From positions 124,355 to 188,354 of the forward strand of contig NZ_AQUZ01000012.1 of the NCBI RefSeq assembly GCF_000372465.1: a DNA stretch of 64,000 bases, given 5' to 3'. Made by a program: the position numbers and the translations under genes. Numbering within the stretch: position 1 is the stretch's first letter; the number at the start of each line of letters is the position of its first letter. This stretch comes from Kribbella catacumbae DSM 19601 (GTDB taxonomy: Bacteria; Actinomycetota; Actinomycetes; Propionibacteriales; Kribbellaceae). Under the pieces are notes generated by a model, which worked only from the letters and a program-made list of their open reading frames with translations, had not been told where the DNA came from and did not search any database. Shown in pieces: positions 26,249 to 34,005 of this stretch.

Positions 26249-26586
26249 AACCCCAGACCTTCGAACTCGTCAGGTACGCGGATATCAGCGGAGTCTCCGG
26301 CACCGGCACGGTCGCCGAAGGATGCGTCTTCACCGACGGCTCGGTGGCGCTGCGCTGGCACGGACAGAACCCCTCCACCGCGGTCTGGCCGGACCTCGAC
26401 TCCATCCTCGCCGTCCACGGCCACTGCGGAGCGACCGTCGTCCGCTGGCTCGACGTCTCCGAGATGGAGACGGTCCCCGGCACCGACCTGCTACCTGGCG
26501 AGGTCGCCCACATCCTGGCAACCGGCCGCCACACCCATCACTCACCAACCCACACGCACCACCCACCGGCAATAGCCACAGCCTGA
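26245..26586 (+). CDS. Small protein of unknown function, 'VSGTG' family, copy 1
   Basis: 113 aa. Residues 1-70 form a compact domain (FELVRYADISGVSGTGTVAEG, CVFTDGSVALRW, AVWPDLDSILAVHGHCGATVVRWL) that is about 75% identical by eye to residues 1-70 of the protein at 34825. The C-terminus is His-rich (HTHHSPTHTHHPP) and unlike the paralogue. No enzyme motif is visible. GTG 26245 has GAAGAGG upstream and is coupled to the mini-ORF. I do not recognise a function. Confidence 0.75.
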   Translation: MKPQTFELVRYADISGVSGTGTVAEGCVFTDGSVALRWHGQNPSTAVWPDLDSILAVHGHCGATVVRWLDVSEMETVPGTDLLPGEVAHILATGRHTHHSPTHTHHPPAIATA

Positions 26587-26609
26587 CCGTACGCCGGTAC
26601 GCCGCGGAG

Positions 26610-27275
26610 TCAGGCCGAGATGCCGGTGAGGGCGAAGAACTCCTGGCGCGAGCCGGGGCTGTCGCGAAGCATGCCGTGCAACGCCGAGGTGACCGTTCGC
26701 GAGCCGATCGCGCGGACACCCCGCAACGACATGCACTGGTGCTCGGCTTCGATCACCACGCCCACACCCTTGGGCGCGAGGTGGTCCTGCAGCCAGTCGG
26801 CGACCTGCTTGGTCAGCCGCTCCTGCACCTGCAGGTCACGCGCGAACAGCTCAACCACGCGGGCCAGCTTGGACAGCCCGAGGATGCGCTCGCCCGGCAG
26901 ATAGCCGACGTGCGCGACGCCCTCGAACGGCAGCATGTGGTGCTCACACAGCGACTGGACCGGGATGTTCTTGGCCAGCACGAGCTCGTCGTACCCCTCG
27001 TCGTTCGGGAAGGTCGTCAGCTCGAACTCGCGCGGCGTCAGCATCTCGGCGTACGCTCCTGCCACCCGCCGCGGCGTCTCGGCCAGGTGGGCGCTGTGCG
27101 GATCCCGCCCGAGTGCCACCAGCAGGTCCGCCACCGCGCGCTCAGCCCCGGCCAGGTCGATCTCCGGGCGCCGGCCGACGACGTGCAGCGGCACCGTGCG
27201 GCGGGTTGTCGCCGGCTCCAGGGCGGCCGGCTCGTCTAGCCCGGCAGGGTCCAGCTCGGTTCGGATCGTGGTCAT
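26610..27275 (-). CDS. folE: GTP cyclohydrolase I
   Basis: Converts GTP to dihydroneopterin triphosphate, the first step of folate/pterin synthesis. 221 aa. The Zn site is seen as Cys and His in SLCEHHMLPFEG and Cys in EHQCMSLRGV. RILGLSKLARVVELFA and VQERLTKQVA are canonical. ATG 27275 has GGAGG at about 7 nt. It stands apart from other folate genes and shares a divergent control region with a Cys-rich HTH regulator. Confidence 0.96.
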   Translation of the reverse strand: MTTIRTELDPAGLDEPAALEPATTRRTVPLHVVGRRPEIDLAGAERAVADLLVALGRDPHSAHLAETPRRVAGAYAEMLTPREFELTTFPNDEGYDELVLAKNIPVQSLCEHHMLPFEGVAHVGYLPGERILGLSKLARVVELFARDLQVQERLTKQVADWLQDHLAPKGVGVVIEAEHQCMSLRGVRAIGSRTVTSALHGMLRDSPGSRQEFFALTGISA

Positions 27276-27304
27276 CTGGGCGCCTCCAGCGTCGAGAACG
27301 GTTG

Positions 27305-27352
27305 ACCTTAAGAGCCACCTTACTGTTTCGTCAACAACAGTTGGCGATAGAA
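27305..27352. promoter_or_regulatory. Divergent folE/regulator promoters with shared dyad
   Basis: On the minus strand TTGACG (27334-27329), 18 bp and TAAGGT (27310-27305) form a folE promoter. On the plus strand TAGAAT (27347-27352) sits 7 nt before GTG 27360, giving a leaderless transcript. The dyad ACTGTT-N8-AACAGT (27322-27341) overlaps both. Confidence 0.6.
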
Positions 27353-27359
27353 TCACGGT

Positions 27360-28028
27360 GTGGACCAGCCGACGGACGCGAGCATCCAGGCGGTCGCCGC
27401 GCTCGACGAACCGACCCGGCGCCGCCTCTACGACCATGTGGTCGCCGAGCCGGCACCGGTCAGCCGCGACGAGGCCGCCACAGCCCTCGGGGTGCCCCGG
27501 ACGACGGCCGCGTTCCATCTCGACAAGCTCGTCGAGGAAGGCCTGCTGACGACCGTTTTCGCCCGCCGTACGGGCCGGACCGGACCAGGCGCGGGCCGCC
27601 CGGCCAAGCTCTATCGCCGCTCCGACCTCGAGATCGGGGTCTCCTTCCCAGAGCGCCAGTACGACGTCGCCGGGCGCTTGCTCGCGACCGCGCTGGAGGA
27701 CGCCGAGGCGTCGGGCTGCTCACCTCGGCAGGCGCTGGAACGACGCGCGCGCGAGTACGGCGAATCCGCCGGCCGGATCCATCCCGGCGTTCCGCTCGCC
27801 GAGGTTCTGCAGGCGCACGGCTTCGAGCCCCGGCGGAACGGCCCGGCTCTCGACCTCGCGAACTGTCCGTTCAAGGCGCTGGCCAAGGACCATCCCGACC
27901 TCGTCTGCAACATGACGCTGCACCTGCTCGGCGGCTTGCTCGACGGCCTCGGCGGGACAGGGCTGCAGGCCGTCCTCGAGCCTCAACCCGCCCATTGCTG
28001 CGTGCGCCTCACTCCCGCACCGCACTAG
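27360..28028 (+). CDS. HTH regulator with C-terminal Cys cluster (SufR-like, possible Fe-S sensor)
   Basis: 222 aa. An N-terminal winged helix (DEAATALGVPRTTAAFHLDKLVEEG) resembles ArsR/DeoR-type SufR proteins. The C-terminal half carries NCPFKALAKDHPDLVCNM and HCCVRL, the cysteine spacing found in SufR-type [Fe-S] regulators. It faces folE across a shared dyad, so it may link pterin synthesis to iron-sulfur or redox state (inference). Start GTG 27360 without a leader. Confidence 0.78.
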   Translation: MDQPTDASIQAVAALDEPTRRRLYDHVVAEPAPVSRDEAATALGVPRTTAAFHLDKLVEEGLLTTVFARRTGRTGPGAGRPAKLYRRSDLEIGVSFPERQYDVAGRLLATALEDAEASGCSPRQALERRAREYGESAGRIHPGVPLAEVLQAHGFEPRRNGPALDLANCPFKALAKDHPDLVCNMTLHLLGGLLDGLGGTGLQAVLEPQPAHCCVRLTPAPH

Positions 28029-28037
28029 GGTTCGGGG

Positions 28038-28529
28038 GTGGCGAAAGGTAAGCAGAGCGGACAGGGAACGCCGGCAACGGTCACGCTGACGAAGGCGGGC
28101 GTGACGTTCACGACGCATCTGTACGAGCACGATCCCGCGGCCAAGTCGTACGGACTCGAGGCCGCGGAGGCGTTGGGGCTCCAACCTGGGCAGGTGTTCA
28201 AGACGCTGCTCGTCGAGGTGGACGGGAAGCTGTCGGTCGGCGTCGTGCCGGTCGACAAGCAGCTGGATCTGAAGGCAGTGGCCGCGGCCCTCAACGGCAA
28301 AAAGGCCACGATGGCAGACCCCGCGGCCGCCGAGCGGATCACCGGCTACGTCGTCGGCGGCATCAGCCCGATCGGCCAGAAACGCCTCCTGCCCACAGTC
28401 GTCGACGAGACGGCGACGATCCACGAAACCGTCTACGTCTCCGGCGGCCGCCGAGGCCTAGATCTCGGCCTCTCCCCCACCGACCTGATCAGCCTGACGT
28501 CGGCCCGAACCGCCCCCATCGCCCGCTAG
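28038..28529 (+). CDS. ybaK: YbaK/EbsC-type Cys-tRNA(Pro) deacylase
   Basis: 163 aa. Hydrolyses cysteine mischarged on tRNA-Pro. YbaK features include FTTHLYEHDP, the substrate-positioning Lys in GQVFKTLLVEV, and VVGGISPIGQKRLLP. GTG 28038 lies 6 nt behind TAGGGT (28026-28031), so it is probably leaderless. It follows the HTH gene by 9 bp and ends at a 100-bp palindromic element. Confidence 0.93.
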   Translation: MAKGKQSGQGTPATVTLTKAGVTFTTHLYEHDPAAKSYGLEAAEALGLQPGQVFKTLLVEVDGKLSVGVVPVDKQLDLKAVAAALNGKKATMADPAAAERITGYVVGGISPIGQKRLLPTVVDETATIHETVYVSGGRRGLDLGLSPTDLISLTSARTAPIAR

Positions 28530-28530
28530 C

Positions 28531-28630
28531 GTCCCGACCGACAGGACATAGTCGGTTCCGCGCCGGGAAGCCACGCTCAAGCGAGGTCCCGGCGGACCGG
28601 AATCAGGCACTATGTCCTGTCGGTCGGGAC
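28531..28630. repeat. 100-bp palindromic element, family A, copy 1
   Basis: Perfect 22-bp terminal inverted repeats (28531-28552, beginning GTCCCGACCGACAGG, and 28609-28630) enclose a 56-bp core with an inner CCGGGA/TCCCGG stem. The other copy is at 45493-45592, also exactly 100 bp with identical arms and a similar core in reverse orientation. It lies between two convergent stops and may end transcription both ways. Confidence 0.9.
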
Positions 28631-28632
28631 GG

Positions 28633-29757
28633 TTACCTGACGGTGCGGAAGAAGGCGACCAGGTCTTCGGCCAGTAGTTCGGGTTCCTCCCAGGCGGCGA
28701 AGTGGCCGCCGCGCGGCATGGCTGTGTATCTGGTGACGTTGTAGGTGCGCGCCGCCCAGCTTCTCGGCGGCCGGACGAGGTCTTCGGGGAAGACGGCGAC
28801 CGCGGTCGGCACAGACACCGAGGTGACCCGCTCGCGCATGCCGTGGTGGTATTCGTAGTACGGGCGGAAGGACGTCGAGATCGAGTTCGTGAACCAGTAC
28901 AGCGACGCCTGGGTCAGGACGTGGTCGTCGCTGAAACGCGTGCTGAGGTCACCGTCGCAATCCGTCCAGGCGCGGTACTTCTCCAGCAGCCAGGCGAGCA
29001 GTCCGGCCGGAGAGTCGGACAGGCCCGCGCTCAAGGTCGCCGGGCGGGTCGCCTGCTCGTGCTCGTACCCGCCCTCCTCGGCGGTCCACTCGGCGTCGGC
29101 GTCGAGGTAGGCCTGCTCCTCCGGCGTCACCTCGTCGGGGTCGTACTTCGCCGGGTTCGCGACCGCGAGCAGATGGATCCCGGCGACGGAGTCGGGATAC
29201 GTCTGGCCGAGCAGCGAGCTGATCCCTGCACCGAGATCGCCGCCGTGCGCGCCGTACCGCTCGAAGCCCAGCTCGTCCTGCATCAGCCGGTGCCACAGCT
29301 CGTGCGTCGAGGTTGCCGGTGGCAACGAAGGTCGTTGCGGCGAGAAGGCGAACCCGGGCAACGAAGGCACGATCACGGTGAAGGAGTCCTCCACCGGCCG
29401 CCCGTACTGCGAGGGCGTGGCGAGCCGCTGAGCCAACTCGGTCAGCTCGAGCACCGAACTCGGCCAGCCATGCGTCAGCACGATCGGCAGGGCGCCGGGG
29501 TGCTCACCGTCGTACCGGAGGTAGTGCACCGGCACGCCGTCCAAGTCGGCGAAGTACGAGGGCAGGGCGTTGACAGCCGCCTCCTGCTTGCGCCAGTCGA
29601 AGCCGGTGGCCCAGTACTCGACCAGCCTGCGCAGTTCGGTGCCATCGGCGCCGGCCTCCCACCCGGCACCCGGCCAGCTAGTTGCCCACCGCGTCCGGCG
29701 CAGCCGCGACCGCAGGTCTTCCAGTTCGTCGTCAGGAACAGCGAGTACAGCAACCAC
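28633..29757 (-). CDS. Epoxide hydrolase (EHN-type alpha/beta hydrolase)
   Basis: 374 aa. Opens epoxides to diols. The EHN domain is at residues 5-110 (DDELEDLRSRLRRTRWATSW ... LVEYWATGFDWR). The oxyanion motif is HGWPSS, the nucleophile Asp lies in AHGGDLGAG, and the final His is in PRGGHFAAWEEP. GTG 29757 has GGGAGGGA at 9 nt. No operon partner is evident. Confidence 0.92.
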   Translation of the reverse strand: MVAVLAVPDDELEDLRSRLRRTRWATSWPGAGWEAGADGTELRRLVEYWATGFDWRKQEAAVNALPSYFADLDGVPVHYLRYDGEHPGALPIVLTHGWPSSVLELTELAQRLATPSQYGRPVEDSFTVIVPSLPGFAFSPQRPSLPPATSTHELWHRLMQDELGFERYGAHGGDLGAGISSLLGQTYPDSVAGIHLLAVANPAKYDPDEVTPEEQAYLDADAEWTAEEGGYEHEQATRPATLSAGLSDSPAGLLAWLLEKYRAWTDCDGDLSTRFSDDHVLTQASLYWFTNSISTSFRPYYEYHHGMRERVTSVSVPTAVAVFPEDLVRPPRSWAARTYNVTRYTAMPRGGHFAAWEEPELLAEDLVAFFRTVR

Positions 29758-29860
29758 GCGAACGATCCCTCCCCAAAAATCGCCCCGAAGAGGACCACCC
29801 TGCCGCAGATCGTCAGGAACCGCTAGCGGCCGTGGTCAGTTAAAGTGAAGATGAACCTTT

Positions 29861-30250
29861 TCACCGATCTTCGCCGACAAGATTGCGTGGCGCGCCGTCA
29901 TCGCCGACCTGGAGTGCGCCGGTCATCAGCGAGACCACCTGGCTCATCGACGCGTCGGCGGGGCTGACTACCGCTGTCCTCCGGCCGAGCCGGTGGACAT
30001 GGATGCGGTCGGCCAGCTCGAAGACCTGCGGCATGTCGTGGCTGATCAGTACCACCGGCAGGCCGCGGTCGCGGATCCGGCGGATGAGATCGAGGACCAG
30101 CCGGGACTCCTTCACACCGAGTGCCGCGGTTGGTTCGTCCATGATGACGAGCCGGCTGCCGAACATCGCCGCCCGGGCGACCGCCACCGCCTGGCGTTGA
30201 CCACCGGACAGGGTCTCCACGATCTGGCCGATGTGCTGGACAGTTTCGAT
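29861..30250 (-). pseudogene. Sugar ABC-transporter ATPase, C-terminal remnant
   Basis: The reading from VETLSGGQRQAVAVARA through VIMDEPTAALGVKESR and VLISHDMPQVFELADR to the end is the C-terminal part of an RbsA/XylG-type ATPase. The first 130 or so residues, including Walker A, are missing. The frame runs upstream into unrelated residues. It lies directly after the binding-protein remnant, as the ATPase gene would in an intact operon, so an internal deletion removed its 5' part. Confidence 0.82.
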
Positions 30251-30252
30251 GC

Positions 30253-30411
30253 CTAGGGGGCGCCGGTGTCCTGGAATCCGCTCGGCTTGCCGCCATCCTT
30301 GCCAAAGGCAACCACAGCGTCGACCCCCTGCTCGGCCATCTTCTTCGGGAACTGCATCACCGTCGCCAGGTATTTGCCCGCCTTCACATCGGCAACAGGC
30401 GAGCTGGGCCA
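30253..30411 (-). pseudogene. Sugar-binding protein, C-terminal remnant
   Basis: On the minus strand a reading ending at TAG 30253 gives PVADVKAGKYLATVMQFPKK, then MAEQGVDAVVAFGKDGGK and PSGFQDTGAP. This is the conserved C-terminus of xylose/ribose-type periplasmic binding proteins. The rest of the gene is absent. With the adjacent ATPase fragment it marks a decayed sugar-uptake operon. Confidence 0.72.
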
Positions 30412-30422
30412 AGGCGCGGACG

Positions 30423-30500
30423 GCCACCACTACCTAACCTCGCTACCAAGCACTTTTCCTCGGCGTGTCGCGCCGTCTGAGCGGGTTGTGTAGTGGTGGC
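30423..30500. repeat. Inverted repeat, 11-bp perfect arms, 78-bp span
   Basis: GCCACCACTAC (30423-30433) and GTAGTGGTGGC (30490-30500) flank 56 bp at the edge of the decayed ABC operon, just after the phospholipase gene. It could be a terminator or the scar of a mobile element. Confidence 0.45.
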
Positions 30501-30512
30501 GATCCGCAACGC

Positions 30513-32585
30513 TCAGCCGGTGACGCTGGGTGTGCCGGATTCCAGGTGGCCGGTGAGGCGGCGGCGGTAGGTGGGGTCTTCGGTGGTGGTGACTTCCACG
30601 TCGTACCAGCCGTGGTCGGTCGGCCAGATGAGTGATCGCGTTTGCCTGCCGCGGACGTCCTGGTGGATCGTCCGGCTTCCGTAGCCGCGCGCCTTGAGCT
30701 TGACGCTGAGTGGCTTGGTGCCGGTGTTCTCGAGTTCCACCTGCAGCGAGTTGCCGGACTTGCTGACTCGGACGTCGAGGCCGGCCGCGACGCCTTCGAC
30801 GGAGCCGGCCAGTTCGACCCAGAACCGGTTCGGGCCCTGGACGGCGAGCTCGTACGGGCCGCTCACCGGAACGTCCTGGAACAGCAGTCCCCGTACGTCG
30901 AGATGCGCCGGCGCGGGCAGTTCCCCGCCGTACGGGTAGATCGCGAAGTGCGCGGCACTGTCAGCTTTGTTGCCTAGTCGCAGTTTCAGCTTGCCATCGG
31001 CAACAAAGCCCGAAACCGACGGCTGGTAAGGCAATGCGCGGGCCGGACGCCGACCTGGTTCTTGCAACGGAAGTGCTTGAGTGACCGGCGGCGTCGGCTT
31101 CCAGCGTGAGACCGGCGCGGGTACCGGTCCAGGTGCGTCGACCGACGGCTGACGGTGCGACCGCTTGAAGTCGAAGGCCGACGTCAGGTCACCGCACGCG
31201 GTCCGCCGCCAAGCGCTGATGTTCGGCTCCTTGACGCCGGTCCACCGCTCGAGGAACTGGACCACCGACGTGTGGTCCGACACCTGCGAGTTCACGTGCC
31301 CGCCCACCGACCACGGCGAGATCACCGTCATCGGGACGCGCGGACCAAGACCGATCGGGCGGCCGGCGTACCAGTCGTCGCCCTCACCCGACGAAGGCCG
31401 CGGCGCGACCGGCGGCGGGACGTGGTCGAAGTACCCGTCGTTCTCGTCGAAGTTGATCAGCAGCACCGTCTTGGACCAGGTCTCCGGGTCCGAGGCGATC
31501 GCGTCGAGCAGGTCGTAGACGAGGTTCGCGCTGCCGATCGGCGTCGACGAACCGGGGTGTTCGGAGTCGATGGCCGACGGGACGAGCCAGCTCACCGCGG
31601 GCAGCTTGCCGGCCTTGATATCGGCACGCAAGCGCGGTACCAGCGACTCGGGCTCGCTGCGGTACATCGCCTTGTGGAAGAGCTTCTGGTCGGGCAGCGG
31701 CTGCTTCGCGACCGCCGCCTCGAGCAACTTCAGCGCGGCGGTCTGTTCGGCCGGATCCTTCTCGAAGAGCTTGTCGTAGAACTCCTCGGTCGTGCGGTAG
31801 CCGGGCACCGAGGCGAGGATCCGGCGGCCGAGTTCCTTGAAGGTCTTGAAATACTCGACCGCGTTGTCGGTGAAGTTGTCCCACTCCTGGTAGATCTGCC
31901 AGGACACCCCGGCCGCTTCCAGTCGCTCCGGGTACGCCGTCCAGTCGTAACCCTTGTGGTCGTACGAGTACGCCGCGTTGGTGACCGCGCGTTGCGTCGT
32001 ACCGGGCTCGTACCCCGTCGTACCGGACCACAGGTAGTTGCGGTTCGGGTTCGTCGAGCCGTTCACCGAGCAGTGGTAGGCGTCGAGGATGGTGAAGGTC
32101 TCGGCCAGCTCGTACTGCAGCGGGATGTCGCGGCGGTCGTAATGCGTCATCGACGCCGAGGTCTTGGCCTGCACCCAGTCGTCGTTCCAGCCGTTGCCCC
32201 ACGCCTGGGTCGCGTCGGTGTAGCCGTGCGGGAGCGCCCCGAGGTACTGGATGTCGTCCGGATCGCGGCCGGCGTCGGCGGCTGCCTTGCGGATCGAGAA
32301 CGGCAGTACTTCGCCGCCACCGCTCACCGGCTGGTGGAACACCGACTTGCCGTTGCGCAGCCGCAGCGGCAGGCGGTCGCCGAACCCGCGGACACCGCGG
32401 AGCGTGCCGAAGTAATGGTCGAAGGAACGGTTCTCCTGCATCAGCACGATCACGTGCTCGATCGCGTCGAGTCCACCGGGTCTGATCGGTTGCGCCATCG
32501 CCGCGTGCAGCGACGGTGGGAGCAGCGACAACGCTGCCCCACCGGCTGCGGATCCCAGAACCAGGCGGCGGGAAATCTCAGTCAT
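30513..32585 (-). CDS. Phosphocholine-type phospholipase C, Tat-exported
   Basis: 690 aa phosphoesterase (PF04185-like) that hydrolyses phospholipids outside the cell. The Tat signal is MTEISRRLVLGSAAGG with Arg6-Arg7. The catalytic core opens with EHVIVLMQENRSFDHYFG and continues through NPNRNYLWSG, INFDENDGYFDHVPPP and SDHTSVVQFLERW. The C-terminus carries two small beta domains typical of bacterial PLCs (about residues 500-680). It may serve phosphate or lipid scavenging. Monocistronic. Confidence 0.93.
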   Translation of the reverse strand: MTEISRRLVLGSAAGGAALSLLPPSLHAAMAQPIRPGGLDAIEHVIVLMQENRSFDHYFGTLRGVRGFGDRLPLRLRNGKSVFHQPVSGGGEVLPFSIRKAAADAGRDPDDIQYLGALPHGYTDATQAWGNGWNDDWVQAKTSASMTHYDRRDIPLQYELAETFTILDAYHCSVNGSTNPNRNYLWSGTTGYEPGTTQRAVTNAAYSYDHKGYDWTAYPERLEAAGVSWQIYQEWDNFTDNAVEYFKTFKELGRRILASVPGYRTTEEFYDKLFEKDPAEQTAALKLLEAAVAKQPLPDQKLFHKAMYRSEPESLVPRLRADIKAGKLPAVSWLVPSAIDSEHPGSSTPIGSANLVYDLLDAIASDPETWSKTVLLINFDENDGYFDHVPPPVAPRPSSGEGDDWYAGRPIGLGPRVPMTVISPWSVGGHVNSQVSDHTSVVQFLERWTGVKEPNISAWRRTACGDLTSAFDFKRSHRQPSVDAPGPVPAPVSRWKPTPPVTQALPLQEPGRRPARALPYQPSVSGFVADGKLKLRLGNKADSAAHFAIYPYGGELPAPAHLDVRGLLFQDVPVSGPYELAVQGPNRFWVELAGSVEGVAAGLDVRVSKSGNSLQVELENTGTKPLSVKLKARGYGSRTIHQDVRGRQTRSLIWPTDHGWYDVEVTTTEDPTYRRRLTGHLESGTPSVTG

Positions 32586-32650
32586 GCCCCGGACAGTAAG
32601 TCAGGACGTGGCCCTGACGGGATGCCTCAGGGCCGACATTCTCCTGAAGT

Positions 32651-33739
32651 TCACGCGCCGGTACGACGCAAGATCGCGGCGTCGCGCAAACCCTCCAGCA
32701 CGGTCTCGGTGGTCTCCCAGCTCAGGCACGCGTCGGTGATCGACTGTCCGTAGGTGAGCGGCTTCGTCGGGTCGAGCTCCTGGCGTCCCTCGACCAGGAA
32801 CGACTCCAGCATCACACCGACGATCGCCTTGTTGCCGTCGGCCACCTGCTGCCCGATCTCGGCCGCCACCGCCGGCTGACGGCGGTGGTCCTTACGGCTG
32901 TTCCCATGGCTCGCGTCGATGACGACCCGCTCGGCCAGGCCGCCCTTGCGCAGCAGCTCGGTCGCACCCGCGACCGACTCGGCGTCGTAGTTGGGACCGG
33001 CGTCGGAGCCGCGCAGTACGAGATGGCAGTCGGGGTTGCCGCGGGTGTGCAGGATCGCGGGAGCGCCGTCGTGGTCGATACCGGTGAAGACGTGCGGGAC
33101 CGCTGCTGCCTTGATCGCGTCGACCGCGGTCGCGATGCTGCCGTCGGGACGGTTCTTCATGCCGATCGGCATCGAGAGCCCGGACGACAGCTGCCGGTGC
33201 ACCTGGCTCTCGACGGTCCGAGCACCGATGGCGCCCCAGCCGACGGTGTCCGCGATGTACTGCGGGGTGATGGGGTCGAGGAACTCACAACCGACCGGCA
33301 ACCCCTTGGCCAGTACTTCGAGCAGCAGCGCGCGGGCGGTGCGCAGACCCGTGTTGACATCGCCCGAACCGTCGAGGCCCGGGTCGTTGATCAGGCCTTT
33401 CCAGCCCAGCGTCGAGCGCGGCTTCTCGAAGTACACGCGCATCACCACGAGCAGGCCGTCGGAGAGTCGTTCAGCGACCGGGCGCAGGCGTTCGGCGTAC
33501 TCGAGGGCGGCCTTGGCGTCGTGCACGGAACAGGGGCCGACGACAACGAGCAACCGGTCGTCGACACCGTTGAGCACATCGGTGACGGCCTGCCGGCCGC
33601 TGACGACGGTCTCAGCGAGCTGCGGACTCAGCGGCAACTCGTCGTGCAGCGCCAGCGGTGTGATCAACGGGACGGTCTTCTCGATCCGTCGGTCGACGAC
33701 CGCGCCCTGCGGTACGGCCTGCTGCGGGAGGGTGTTCAT
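32651..33739 (-). CDS. DAHP synthase, class I (AroFGH type)
   Basis: 362 aa. Condenses PEP and erythrose 4-phosphate, the first step of aromatic amino-acid synthesis. Key motifs are VVGPCSVHD, MRVYFEKPRSTLGWKGLINDP, CEFLDPI, GMKNRPDGS and IDASHGNSRKDH. ATG 33739 is preceded by GGAAAGG. It is preceded by an aromatic-rich leader peptide and a terminator-like hairpin, so aromatic amino-acid supply should control it by attenuation. Many actinobacteria use a class II enzyme, so this may be a second isozyme. Confidence 0.94.
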   Translation of the reverse strand: MNTLPQQAVPQGAVVDRRIEKTVPLITPLALHDELPLSPQLAETVVSGRQAVTDVLNGVDDRLLVVVGPCSVHDAKAALEYAERLRPVAERLSDGLLVVMRVYFEKPRSTLGWKGLINDPGLDGSGDVNTGLRTARALLLEVLAKGLPVGCEFLDPITPQYIADTVGWGAIGARTVESQVHRQLSSGLSMPIGMKNRPDGSIATAVDAIKAAAVPHVFTGIDHDGAPAILHTRGNPDCHLVLRGSDAGPNYDAESVAGATELLRKGGLAERVVIDASHGNSRKDHRRQPAVAAEIGQQVADGNKAIVGVMLESFLVEGRQELDPTKPLTYGQSITDACLSWETTETVLEGLRDAAILRRTGA

Positions 33740-33801
33740 GGGGGACCTTTCCGCCGGTACTCCGCGGTGGACCCGAGGACAGCGCCGGCTGGGAATGAGA
33801 A

Positions 33802-33827
33802 AAGGCAAGGACGAGTGTCCTTGCCTT
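33802..33827 (-). terminator. Attenuator hairpin upstream of DAHP synthase
   Basis: Perfect 11-bp stem AAGGCAAGGAC / GTCCTTGCCTT with a 4-nt loop. On the minus strand it is followed by TTTTCT, so it ends transcripts entering the DAHP synthase gene. GCCGGC-containing segments at 33784-33789 and 33831-33836 flank it and could form a competing pairing. Confidence 0.82.
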
Positions 33828-33857
33828 CGAGCCGGCTCTGGTTCTTCGCGTCAGGCG

Positions 33858-33926
33858 TCAGCAATCAGCTGAGCAACCCGGCACCACAGCCGGCCACTCA
33901 AAAAATCGCCAATAGCAACGCTTCAC
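33858..33926 (-). CDS. Aromatic amino-acid leader peptide (22 aa)
   Basis: GTG 33926 to TGA 33858. The product begins MKRCYWRFFEWPAVVPG; five of its first eleven residues are aromatic (Tyr, Trp, Phe, Phe, Trp). It ends 31 nt before the attenuator hairpin. Stalling at these codons when Phe, Tyr or Trp is scarce would favour read-through into DAHP synthase. An in-frame GTG lies 7 codons further upstream and could be the true start. Confidence 0.75.
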   Translation of the reverse strand: MKRCYWRFFEWPAVVPGCSADC

Positions 33927-34005
33927 GGCACCGACGATATCACCCACCGCAACCGGCCCCGCAAACCTGGTGGCCCCGCCGCCCCCACCATGGTTGCCTC
34001 AAGAC

